Assembly (NCBI RefSeq): GCF_036452155.1
Contig: NZ_JAWJZY010000002.1
Source: Sorlinia euscelidii
GTDB lineage: Bacteria > Pseudomonadota > Alphaproteobacteria > Acetobacterales > Acetobacteraceae
Length of the DNA: 64,000 bases
Reading direction: 5' to 3' (one strand)
Below, in pieces: positions 50,763 through 57,990 of the stretch. The translations under genes were made by a program, and so were the position numbers. Position 1 is the stretch's first letter. Each line of letters starts with the position of its first letter. Below the pieces are notes generated by a model. That model saw only the letters and a program-made list of their open reading frames with translations. It was not told the origin of the DNA and made no database searches.

Positions 50763-51330
50763 GAGAGTTGTCCTTGTTTACGTGAAGGAGATCGGCGGGG
50801 ATGACCGCCGTGTGAAGGTCCAGAGCAGACGGTGAGGAGATCGTCGTCGAGATGCGCGCATCGATTGTCAGGTCGAGATTCCACCCATCGACATATTGGG
50901 CTGAGGCATTAATCCAGACATTCTGACGCGGGTCCGTGGTCTTGACGGCGGTGATCTCCGGTAGATGCTCGCTGAAATACGTCGTGGCGTGCCCGTCGCG
51001 CCAAAGGGTTGAGATGAGTGAGGCAATGTCACCTGCGCCCTCACGAAACACGGAGAGCTGAATCGTCATCAGCACGGGCTGCGTGACAGTGGCTGTCTGA
51101 TCGGCATTCTGAACGTGGCTATTCGTCGCGTAACGGCGACGCGTCACGATGAGCATCTGGACGAAGGGCCCAGGGGGTGGCGGCGCGCGGTTGGTCTGGG
51201 CTTCGACAACCCGGACATTATCGGGAAGGATCGTCCTGAGCCATCCTTCGAGCGCGTCGTAAATCTGCGCTTCAGATGGAAAAACGTTCAAGCCGGATCG
51301 TTTTGGAGCGTCACAACGACTTTTCGCCAT
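50755..51330 (-). CDS. Neck / tail terminator protein
   Basis: 191 residues from ATG 51330. SEAQIYDALEGWLRTILPDNVRVVEAQTNRAPPPPGPFVQM, QLSVFREGAGDIASLISTLWRD and YVDGWNLDLTIDARISTTIS match phage neck-terminator proteins that cap the sheath/tube. It overlaps the sheath start by 8 bp and the preceding gene by 43 bp. Confidence 0.75.
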   Translation of the reverse strand: MAKSRCDAPKRSGLNVFPSEAQIYDALEGWLRTILPDNVRVVEAQTNRAPPPPGPFVQMLIVTRRRYATNSHVQNADQTATVTQPVLMTIQLSVFREGAGDIASLISTLWRDGHATTYFSEHLPEITAVKTTDPRQNVWINASAQYVDGWNLDLTIDARISTTISSPSALDLHTAVIPADLLHVNKDNSHG

Positions 51331-51662
51331 TCTCCATTCCCCCACTCCTCGATGAGCTGTGTGATGAGCCATTGACGGTTGTTGAAGACGAGGACGTCAC
51401 CGCCGAGCTGAAGAGCTTCGCTCAGTGGGCTGATCCGGCCACGGATGTAGACAGCGCGCATTTCCGATGTCTGATTCAGGTTGTCGAGATGCTGAAGGTC
51501 ACTGCCGCTCAGAGACTGAACCTCGATCTCAACCGGCACATCACGATATTTTGGCTTCTGTCGGCGCGAGCCGTCTTCCGCGTCATAAACGCGCAGCGTT
51601 GCCTGCGTGAACGGGTTGATGACCTCTGTGAGGCCACCCGCAATGCCGTAGAGATCGATCAT
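51288..51662 (-). CDS. Tail completion / connector protein
   Basis: 124 residues from ATG 51662 (MIDLYGIAGGLTEVINPFTQATLRVYD...). A central RRQKPKYRDVPVEIEVQSLSGSDLQ and ending QWLITQLIEEWGNGEWRKVVVTLQNDP are those of small head-tail or tail-completion proteins. The frame is open upstream to 51788, antisense to the toxin gene, so the ATG 51662 start is preferred. Confidence 0.65.
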   Translation of the reverse strand: MIDLYGIAGGLTEVINPFTQATLRVYDAEDGSRRQKPKYRDVPVEIEVQSLSGSDLQHLDNLNQTSEMRAVYIRGRISPLSEALQLGGDVLVFNNRQWLITQLIEEWGNGEWRKVVVTLQNDPA

Positions 51663-51710
51663 GGTGATTTTCCGATTGTGTATTGTGGCTACACGATATA
51701 CGATGCCTAC

Positions 51711-51989
51711 ATGATCTTGAGTTTCAAGCACAAGGGACTGGAGTTGTTCTGGCTCCGAGGCGTTCGTAAGGGTATCAATCCGGCGCATTCCGGAAAACTT
51801 CAGCGCCTACTGGACAGTCTCAACGTTGCTTCGTCTCCCGACGATCTTATTTATCCTGGGTCCGGCATGCATCGCTTGACTGGAATGCTGGACGGTTACT
51901 GGTCTTTAAAGGTGAACGGCAACTGGCGCGTCATCTTTCGATTTGTCGGTCACGATGTCGAATTGGTTGACTATCTGGATTATCATTAA
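51711..51989 (+). CDS. higB: HigB-family RelE/ParE-type toxin
   Basis: 92 residues (MILSFKHKGLELFWLRGVRKGINP...HDVELVDYLDYH). LQRLLDSLNVASSPDDLIYPGSGMHRLTGMLDGYWSLKVNGNWRVIFRF is the HigB fold; it cleaves ribosome-bound mRNA. Toxin-first order with higA 12 bp downstream is normal for this type. The long frame upstream (from 51276) is antisense to phage genes. Confidence 0.9.
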   Translation: MILSFKHKGLELFWLRGVRKGINPAHSGKLQRLLDSLNVASSPDDLIYPGSGMHRLTGMLDGYWSLKVNGNWRVIFRFVGHDVELVDYLDYH

Positions 51990-52001
51990 GGAGGGCGTGT
52001 C

Positions 52002-52286
52002 ATGACACCGCACACACATACGCATCCCGGCGAGATATTGCGGGAGGATGTTTTCCCGGAGCTGGGGCTGTCAGTTACGGAGGCGGCAACGCATTTGCGC
52101 ATGACGCGCACGGCTTTGTCGCGTGTTTTAAATGGACATGCCGGTATAAGCCCCGCCTTAGCGCTCCGCCTGGAGAAGGCTGGGATCAGCAATGCTGATT
52201 TCTGGGTGCGTTTTCAGGCGAGTTATGACCTTTGGCAGGCGCGGCGTCGACCCCAGCCGGACATCCAACGGTTTGCTGCTGCTTGA
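52002..52286 (+). CDS. higA: HigA-family antitoxin
   Basis: 94 residues. HPGEILREDVFPELGLSVTEAATHLRMTRTALSRVLNGHAGISPALALRLEKA is the HigA helix-turn-helix with the HPGEIL hallmark, and FWVRFQASYDLWQARR is the C-terminal partner region. It neutralises HigB and represses the operon through an imperfect inverted repeat near 51679-51703. The pair lies between the connector gene and cassette 3. Confidence 0.92.
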   Translation: MTPHTHTHPGEILREDVFPELGLSVTEAATHLRMTRTALSRVLNGHAGISPALALRLEKAGISNADFWVRFQASYDLWQARRRPQPDIQRFAAA

Positions 52287-52363
52287 CCAAACGCGCCAAG
52301 GTTTGAGGTCATCGGTGCATGCGAGAGGAGACTGCATCGCGCCGCTTCATTCCACCACCTCCA

Positions 52364-52387
52364 CAAAAAAACCGCCCCGAAGGACGG
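52364..52387 (-). terminator. UUCG-loop terminator, copy 3
   Basis: CCGTCC-TTCG-GGGCGG with a seven-T tail on the minus strand, after the second 80-residue gene. Confidence 0.9.
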
Positions 52388-52413
52388 CTTTTCTCCTTTA
52401 CGGGTTTTAAGCT

Positions 52414-52656
52414 TCAGAAATTGACCATGTCGGTGTCTTCTTTCTCACGACGCGGCCTCATCGCCTCGTCGCAACGGCTTTCGAAATCGAGGTGATCAAG
52501 GCGAATGCATAACTGCTCGACGATCTCTGCGAGACGGTCACTTATGATCGGACTCACCGAAGTCTCTGCCTGCCCCGTGAGTTTCAGTATTTCGCTGACA
52601 AAAGTCAGATCGTGCAGAACCTCACCGATGCTATCCGTTTTCTCACACTGTGGCAT
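52414..52656 (-). CDS. Conserved 80-residue cassette protein, copy B
   Basis: Differs from the copy at 34191-34433 at about ten positions, mostly in the C-terminal half (LTGQAETSVSPIISDRLAEIVEQL). Overlaps the antirepressor gene by 14 bp, like copy A after frame correction. No recognised domain. It is conserved although the two antirepressors belong to different families, which suggests a shared task such as modulating the antirepressor or linking to host machinery. Confidence 0.75.
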   Translation of the reverse strand: MPQCEKTDSIGEVLHDLTFVSEILKLTGQAETSVSPIISDRLAEIVEQLCIRLDHLDFESRCDEAMRPRREKEDTDMVNF

Positions 52657-53374
52657 GTGCTGCCTCCTGTTTGTCGAAAGCAGGCGCGGGGATACCGAGC
52701 TTGAGGCACAGCTTCGTGACGCCCTGAGCCGTCACACGCGCCTGCGTTGTGATCTTCTCGGTCCCGTCATCACGTTGAACTGTCGTGTATTTGTGCTCTA
52801 GATCACCATTATCGAGGTGCTCGGCATAGCCAATCCAGGCGGGCGATCCGACGCGCCGGTATATCCAATGCTCAGCATTCAGGTAACGGATAAAAGCCTG
52901 TGGCTTCATCTGGCACATCTTGGCTGCATCCGTCAGACACACACTCCCCTGCGCTTTCGCAAGGCGGTTATATGCCGCGACGACGGGCTTCATCACCTCA
53001 ATCTGCTCCGCTTGGTCCGCGGCAAGGCGGAGCGCTTCGGAAAGATTTCTCGGAACAGTGAAGGCGGATCTCTGTCCCGCACCTTCAAGCTCAATCCAGC
53101 GGTCGATGATTTTTTTCCGCAGTCTGACATTGTAGCCAGATATCAAAGTCAGGGTGAGGTCTTTGGGAAGTAGAAACTCTTCATAATTCTGGCCATTTTG
53201 CGGGTCTGTCCAGATTTGGGCATACCCCGTTTCCGACATTTCCAAATCATTGAACATCTTACTGATGTCGCGCCGCACGTGTCGGTGTTCCTTCTGCGTA
53301 AGCTCTGCAATTTCACGGCTCGACATAGTAAGGTTTGAACGTTTTGTGATATCGATATCTTTAGCGGTAGGCAT
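52643..53374 (-). CDS. Rha/ANT-type antirepressor, cassette 3
   Basis: 243 residues. The N-terminal Rha domain is TMSSREIAELTQKEHRHVRRDISKMFNDL, then YEEFLLPKDLTLTLISGYNVRLRKKIIDRWIELE, and the C-terminal KilA-C/ANT domain is CLTDAAKMCQMKPQAFIRYLNAEHWIYRR with RVTAQGVTKLCLKLGIPAP. Such proteins relieve repression or regulate lysis/lysogeny. It is divergent from a ribbon-helix-helix gene 120 bp upstream and ends in QEAAHATV, the ending shared with the cassette 1 antirepressor. Confidence 0.88.
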   Translation of the reverse strand: MPTAKDIDITKRSNLTMSSREIAELTQKEHRHVRRDISKMFNDLEMSETGYAQIWTDPQNGQNYEEFLLPKDLTLTLISGYNVRLRKKIIDRWIELEGAGQRSAFTVPRNLSEALRLAADQAEQIEVMKPVVAAYNRLAKAQGSVCLTDAAKMCQMKPQAFIRYLNAEHWIYRRVGSPAWIGYAEHLDNGDLEHKYTTVQRDDGTEKITTQARVTAQGVTKLCLKLGIPAPAFDKQEAAHATV

Positions 53375-53400
53375 AGGATCATGCTCCTTGCTTGCGGTTA

Positions 53401-53433
53401 GACTGGTCCCGGAACGCCTTTCCGGGACCAGTC
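53401..53433 (-). promoter_or_regulatory. Leader inverted repeat and promoter, cassette 3
   Basis: A perfect 14 bp inverted repeat (GACTGGTCCCGGAA at 53401-53414 with its complement at 53420-53433, 5 nt loop), 27 nt before the antirepressor ATG; TCTAACC follows on the minus strand. A promoter TTGACT (53465-53470), 18 bp, TATCAC (53441-53446) places the transcript start at about the hairpin. TATCA-G-TGATA (53436-53446) overlaps the -10. Confidence 0.7.
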
Positions 53434-53495
53434 GTTATCAGTGATAGCACTTATATATATTGCAAGTCAATATTGATATCGTGTATATGCTCGAT

Positions 53496-53669
53496 ATGGC
53501 TGTTGACACTTCCAAAATGACGCGCAAATTGATCTCTCTGCCAAACGACATGCTTGAAACCATCTCTGATTTCAGGTTTCGGGAGCGCATCGGGAGCGAG
53601 GCCGAAGCCATCCGCCGTCTTATCGAAGCTGGTCTCAAGGCATTGCAGAACGACAACTCTGGGCGATAG
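53496..53669 (+). CDS. Small ribbon-helix-helix repressor, cassette 3
   Basis: 57 residues from ATG 53496 (MAVDTSKMTRKLISLPNDMLETISDFRF...); ATG 53487 is also possible. The ending EAEAIRRLIEAGLKAL is nearly that of the cassette 2 repressor. Arc/Mnt-like ribbon-helix-helix pattern, divergent from the antirepressor. A hairpin terminator follows after 8 bp. The N-terminal strands differ between the three repressors, so each probably reads its own operator. Confidence 0.75.
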   Translation: MAVDTSKMTRKLISLPNDMLETISDFRFRERIGSEAEAIRRLIEAGLKALQNDNSGR

Positions 53670-53677
53670 GCCCGGGT

Positions 53678-53702
53678 AGTTTTACGACTTTCTCGTAAAA
53701 CT
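53678..53702 (+). terminator. Hairpin after the cassette 3 repressor
   Basis: AGTTTTACGA and TCGTAAAACT pair over 10 bp around CTTTC, 8 nt after the repressor stop. T-rich sequence (CCGTTTTC) follows, so it is a probable terminator. Confidence 0.6.
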
Positions 53703-53801
53703 CCGTTTTCAAACAGCCGTTCTGTCGTCAAATCGATGAATTTAATCAACGAGATTCAGGTTGCAGAAGATAATTCACCATCGGGCTATCGCAAGGTTTG
53801 A

Positions 53802-54383
53802 TCAAATTTTCACCTTGAAGGTGACGTTATTGATCATTCGGTTTGTGTCCTCGAGCGGGTTATTCCGCTTTTTCTTACGGATGGTCGAGGGTGCGTTGGG
53901 CGGCTCGGTCCAGCCACGGATGGTCGCCTGAATATCATTGACGATTTGCTCGCCTAAAGTCGTCAGGGACGTTTTCGAATCAAGGCTTGAATCTCGCAGG
54001 ATTTTCGCAAAATCCGCATACCATTTCATCTGGTTTTCCGAGATCGTCGTCCTCATGAAGGGGCGGGCGGGTATGATGATTGTGTGGGCTGGCACGACGT
54101 GGTCGGTCGCGACGTTCGCCACGCGTTTTTTCACAAAGCGGCCTTGACGATTGTAGGTGACACCATCAGGGCGGAGCGAACGGTAGACGGTTGTCGTTCT
54201 CTCCGGCACATTAATGGCCGCACCGAATTCGTTTAGCGCTGCCACAGACGCGATCGGTGGGCCATTCTCATAACTCTTGCCAGCAAAGAAGCCGACATCC
54301 AGCTCAGCCTTACGCGCGCCTTTTTGGGCAATCGCCTTCAGCTTGCGCCGCAATTCAGCCATGCCGTGGATGTTTTCCGCCAT
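53802..54383 (-). CDS. Phage head-tail connection / tail completion protein
   Basis: 193 residues. KAELDVGFFAGKSYENGPPIASVAALNEFGAAINVPERTT and PARPFMRTTISENQMKWYADFAKILRD followed by IRGWTEPPNAPSTIRKKKRNNPLEDTNRM are typical of virion-morphogenesis/gpS-like completion proteins. It lies next to the DUF4054 adaptor. The plus-strand cassette 3 ends 130 bp away. Confidence 0.7.
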   Translation of the reverse strand: MAENIHGMAELRRKLKAIAQKGARKAELDVGFFAGKSYENGPPIASVAALNEFGAAINVPERTTTVYRSLRPDGVTYNRQGRFVKKRVANVATDHVVPAHTIIIPARPFMRTTISENQMKWYADFAKILRDSSLDSKTSLTTLGEQIVNDIQATIRGWTEPPNAPSTIRKKKRNNPLEDTNRMINNVTFKVKI

Positions 54384-54386
54384 GGT

Positions 54387-54824
54387 TCAGGGCCAGATAA
54401 AGGCTGGATGCGAACGCCCGGGGATCATGCGCATCTGGCGGTATTTAAGGGTCGCCTGCCAGAAGGTCAGGCCCCATTGGGTTTGCGCAAACCATCCCGC
54501 GCCTGCGCCCACATCAGGGGCTTCGGCGGAAACGGAGACAGAACCGCGCGTGGCTGAGGAAATCCTCCCGACAAGGCCACCGCCGGATGATCCTGAGCCG
54601 CCTGAAGGGGACGTGCTGATCTGAGCAATGTGCGCCGTCAGCATATAGAGCAGATTGCGCCGCGCATTTACGTCTCGCTCCGGTGAGCGCGGCGAGTTGT
54701 TGAAGATGAGGCAGGCCTGATCAAAAAAGAACTGACCCGCCTCCGCCGACACGTTTTGAGCAAGACCGCTATAAATTTGACGCCAGAGGTCGTAATCAAA
54801 CGTGACGACGCCGGTTTCTGTCAT
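54387..54824 (-). CDS. DUF4054 head-tail adaptor
   Basis: 145 residues. FFFDQACLIFNNSPRSPERDVNARRNLLYMLTAHIAQI and VGRISSATRGSVSVSAEAP then WFAQTQWGLTFWQATLKYRQMRMIPG form the DUF4054 pattern, a helical adaptor of the neck. Overlaps the upstream gene by 4 bp. Confidence 0.85.
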   Translation of the reverse strand: MTETGVVTFDYDLWRQIYSGLAQNVSAEAGQFFFDQACLIFNNSPRSPERDVNARRNLLYMLTAHIAQISTSPSGGSGSSGGGLVGRISSATRGSVSVSAEAPDVGAGAGWFAQTQWGLTFWQATLKYRQMRMIPGRSHPAFIWP

Positions 54825-55228
54825 TTGTCACTGGCTTTCTTGACGCCTGGGACTTTATTCTGATCGAGCGGTTCCATCCCTGTTGGGGTTTTCCCTTCGG
54901 AATCCAAGCGATCCAAGGCACGCTTTTCATTGACTTCGGCAAAGATGATGTTTTTCTTCACGAGATCACTGGAGGCGTTCTGCTTCAGCCATGCTTCCCA
55001 GAACTCCTTGTCAACCTGCGTTCGCCCTCCGTAACCAAGATGGACGTTTGCCTCTTTGACAAAACGCGGATCGCCCTTGATGCCGTTCAAAGTGACTGAC
55101 TTCATAGGTTTGGGAGCAGTGTTACTTTGGTTTGGGCTGAGATTTCTCGCTTTCAGAACTTCCATGTCATGGACGTCAAGCCTGATGCCCGACGGTAAAC
55201 GACAGATAACGGTGATTGTCTCGGCCAT
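54821..55228 (-). CDS. Hypothetical capsid-region protein
   Basis: 135 residues from ATG 55228: ETITVICRLPSGIRLDVHDMEVLKARNLSPNQ, VTLNGIKGDPRFVKEANVHLGYGGRTQVDKEFWEAWLKQN and a lysine-rich C-terminus. A small beta domain followed by helices, located between capsid and adaptor genes. I do not recognise the family. It may be a capsid accessory protein, as position suggests. Confidence 0.65.
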   Translation of the reverse strand: MAETITVICRLPSGIRLDVHDMEVLKARNLSPNQSNTAPKPMKSVTLNGIKGDPRFVKEANVHLGYGGRTQVDKEFWEAWLKQNASSDLVKKNIIFAEVNEKRALDRLDSEGKTPTGMEPLDQNKVPGVKKASDK

Positions 55229-55230
55229 GT

Positions 55231-56286
55231 TTAGATCCCCACCATCGTCACGCAGGCCAAAGGATAGCGCCAGATCGTGCCCCAAGTGCCCTGAGATTTC
55301 TTTTGACGAGTATAAGAGGTGAAATTCTCAACCCGATGCGCGCGCAGCTTTTCTGTGAATGCCGTCGTCACCGTTTCCTGCCCTTCGACCTGTTTGACGA
55401 AAAGCTGTGCCTGAGTGACTTTTGATTGCCCCCCGGACAAACTTACTCCCGCCTCTGGGAGAGAGACAATTTCAAGATTGGGTAGATTTTCTTTTAGTAG
55501 CTCCTTAACGGTCGTTTTATACTGGTTAGCATAGAGCAAGCAAGTCTGATGGGTCGTCGGAATAACAAGCTTCATCGGCGTCTCTAATGTGAGATTACCT
55601 GCCATTTGCGTGAGGGCTGTCGTATACATTGACAGGATATCAGAATAGACCTGCAGGGGATCGCTTGTATCGAACCAGGTATTGCCTGACGCTGCACCTC
55701 CTGATGCGTTCGTTTTCGGCGTCGGCTGAATTGCGGGGGGCAGGTCAGCATCGTTGAGCGCGCCACGAAGCTGGAGGCCCGAGATGCCGTAAAGGTTAAT
55801 TGCGTTCTGAGCCTTATTCAACACGGCAATCGACGCAAGGTTTTTCCGACTGATCCAATCGAGCTGCGCCGCTCCCATGAGCTCACCTTCCCGCTCGCCC
55901 CACTCAGTATAGGTCTGATAATGAAACGACTGTCTGACTTCCCAATTCACGTTGGCGCCCGTCATGCCGTCTCGACTGTAATCCTCATAGGCGGCTACGT
56001 CGCCCGAATATTCAACCATAGGAAATTGCGCAAAGCTGGTGATCCAATCGCCCTTTTTCGCAGAGCCGTAAACTTCCTCCGACTTCGTCGGCGTGACAAT
56101 CGTTTCAATGATCGTCGGGTCCACCCATGTTGTAAAAAGGGAGGGGATACCGATATTTGCCTGAGTAATCGGACCGGATGCTGCGTCCATGGCAAGTTGG
56201 GCATCATGTGCAAAACGTGAGACGTGCCGCAGATCGCCGGTCACGCCCCAGTCGCGCTCGAGGGCGACGAGATCTGGGTGTCTCAT
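55231..56286 (-). CDS. DUF2184-type major capsid protein
   Basis: 351 residues. The N-terminal arm, SLFTTWVDPTIIETIVTPTKSEEVYG, YSGDVAAYEDYSRDGMTGANVNWEVRQSFHYQT and the C-terminal VENFTSYTRQKKSQGTWGTIWRYPLACVTM are characteristic of DUF2184, an HK97-fold capsid family of myoviruses. It follows the decoration protein gene. It forms the icosahedral head shell. Confidence 0.9.
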   Translation of the reverse strand: MRHPDLVALERDWGVTGDLRHVSRFAHDAQLAMDAASGPITQANIGIPSLFTTWVDPTIIETIVTPTKSEEVYGSAKKGDWITSFAQFPMVEYSGDVAAYEDYSRDGMTGANVNWEVRQSFHYQTYTEWGEREGELMGAAQLDWISRKNLASIAVLNKAQNAINLYGISGLQLRGALNDADLPPAIQPTPKTNASGGAASGNTWFDTSDPLQVYSDILSMYTTALTQMAGNLTLETPMKLVIPTTHQTCLLYANQYKTTVKELLKENLPNLEIVSLPEAGVSLSGGQSKVTQAQLFVKQVEGQETVTTAFTEKLRAHRVENFTSYTRQKKSQGTWGTIWRYPLACVTMVGI

Positions 56287-56319
56287 GATATTTCCTTAAT
56301 ATATGGGGGGGAGTGCAGC

Positions 56320-56814
56320 TTAACGCTGTAAAGTATGAGCGGGGCCGTTGACGATGATCAGATCCCCGGCTTTGCCGCCACGGGCGACGGTCCAGCCTGT
56401 TTCGACGGTATTGGCCGGCGCTGTGCCTTTGGCCGCCGTCGATATTGATCCATCTGCCGTCGACGCATAAACAGCCTGTCCGACCGACGATTCCGTAGAG
56501 GATTTAACCCAGAAATCGCCGCCTTCTGCGAGTGTCACGGGAAATCCGGCATTAATGGTATTCGTGTACGACTTGGTCACATCGGTGATGAAGGCCTGCT
56601 GATTTCGATAGACGAACCCCGTCGGAATTGTTGAGCCCGCGTTAGAGACGAAACCCTGATCGTCGGCCCAGGCAAAACGTCCCACGATCACGCCACTCGT
56701 TCCCGCTTTGAAACCAAGCGTCGTTGAAGGAACCGTTTTGTGGGGATTGGCGCTTGCGAAATCGCCTTCGAACCCGATCGGCCACGTGTAATTGGCATGT
56801 GTCTGAAATGACAT
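56320..56814 (-). CDS. Head decoration / structural cement protein
   Basis: 164 residues from ATG 56814: TWPIGFEGDFASANPHKTVP, GVIVGRFAWADDQGFVSN, PTGFVYRNQQAFITD and EGGDFWVKSSTE, a small beta-rich protein like gp24-type cement proteins that stabilise capsids. Located between DUF2213 and capsid genes, the normal order. Confidence 0.75.
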   Translation of the reverse strand: MSFQTHANYTWPIGFEGDFASANPHKTVPSTTLGFKAGTSGVIVGRFAWADDQGFVSNAGSTIPTGFVYRNQQAFITDVTKSYTNTINAGFPVTLAEGGDFWVKSSTESSVGQAVYASTADGSISTAAKGTAPANTVETGWTVARGGKAGDLIIVNGPAHTLQR

Positions 56815-56825
56815 GGCGGTGCTCC

Positions 56826-57977
56826 TCAATATTTACGCGGCGCAGGAACGCCGAACTTGTTGGTCGTCGCCGCATCCATCGCAACGCTCGGAGATGGCGG
56901 CCGTTTTGCGTCTAAACGCGACTTCACGATTGCGCGGAGACCAGCGAGGTTGACGCCAGCCGTATCAATGCCCTCTTCCTTCAAGGCGTAGCGATACACC
57001 GACTCGGCGCTGTCCATGGCGATCACAATCTCGCCGACGAGGGGTCTAACCTCGCGCAGTGCTGCATCCATCGCTGCACGCTTGGCGTCATGTGCCCGGA
57101 GTTTGTCCTCGACCATGCGATCGACATCCTCTTTGGAGAATCGCTTCTCTGGCTCTTCATCACGAGCAGGATCAGTTTTGGGATCGGGCGTGGAAGGATC
57201 GACGATTTTCGCAGCCTCGGCCGCGGGGTCTTCCTCCTCATCCTCGCCCTGACTTCCATCGCGATTAATCTCGCGCATGATGCGGTCGATGTCGCTGTCG
57301 GTCTTCTCGTGCTTCTCGAGCAGAGCCTTAAGCTCATCCTCGAGACTGTCCTTGGCGACATCGTCTTTCCGGTCGTCGTCTTTTGTTCCATTTTCTGCCA
57401 TTTCTGGCTCCTCGTCGTTGGTTATAAGGGTAGCTGAATCGGCGACCATCACGTCAGGCCCGGCGCGGCCCTTCTCAACGAGCGCGACGTGATTTCCGCG
57501 GATGTCCTTCATGCGCCCGTCATAGGGCTCGCCATCGATCTCGCCGGGCGTCATGTCCACATCGTAGGCGTAGGCGGATGAGATTTCCCGCTGCGTTCCT
57601 GTTTTGATCCTTTCGATCATGTCGCCGTCCCAGACCACCATGCTGTTCATGAGGTAGGGTGCCTCGAACCGGGCGTTTTCCCCCGTTGAACCGATGACAA
57701 GCTCTCGACGCGGATCTGCGGCCGTGACGGATCGATGCTCCTGAAGCACCGGCACACGGTTGAAGCTGTCTGCGGCTTTCTTCAGCTCAGTGGGATCGCG
57801 ATAAAGCCGGTAGCGCCGGTTGGCGTCGAGCCCCAATTCTTCACCACGAGGGATTTCACGCCCGAGATATTCGCAGATGTTAGCCTTTGAAATCGGCGTC
57901 ATTTCGATGTGCAGGCGTCCGTCCTTGTCAAATGTCCGGACGCTGCCCATCCGGTCATAGGCGAGGCGAAGAGTCAT
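56826..57977 (-). CDS. DUF2213 prohead protease/scaffold protein
   Basis: 383 residues. DGRLHIEMTPISKANICEYLGREIP, RYRLYRDPTELKKAADSFNRVPVLQEH, DIRGNHVALVEKGRAGPDVMVADS are DUF2213 protease blocks (including the catalytic-His/Ser-like positions). After residue about 195 the protein is acidic and coiled coil, the scaffold part, with a segment ending VPAPRKY. It cleaves itself and other head proteins during maturation. Confidence 0.85.
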   Translation of the reverse strand: MTLRLAYDRMGSVRTFDKDGRLHIEMTPISKANICEYLGREIPRGEELGLDANRRYRLYRDPTELKKAADSFNRVPVLQEHRSVTAADPRRELVIGSTGENARFEAPYLMNSMVVWDGDMIERIKTGTQREISSAYAYDVDMTPGEIDGEPYDGRMKDIRGNHVALVEKGRAGPDVMVADSATLITNDEEPEMAENGTKDDDRKDDVAKDSLEDELKALLEKHEKTDSDIDRIMREINRDGSQGEDEEEDPAAEAAKIVDPSTPDPKTDPARDEEPEKRFSKEDVDRMVEDKLRAHDAKRAAMDAALREVRPLVGEIVIAMDSAESVYRYALKEEGIDTAGVNLAGLRAIVKSRLDAKRPPSPSVAMDAATTNKFGVPAPRKY

Positions 57978-57990
57978 CGTTTTGTTCTCG

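Larger units (their letters stand above)
52361..52668. repeat. Direct repeat, right copy (partner 34138-34445)
   Basis: Same terminator, 80-codon gene and ribosome binding site as the left copy with scattered substitutions. The sequence identity stops abruptly beyond the ribosome binding site. Confidence 0.9.

Noticed and set aside
51276..51710. Long plus-strand frame ending in higB
   Set aside because: It is antisense to two phage genes; only the last 92 codons (from 51711) are HigB-like.
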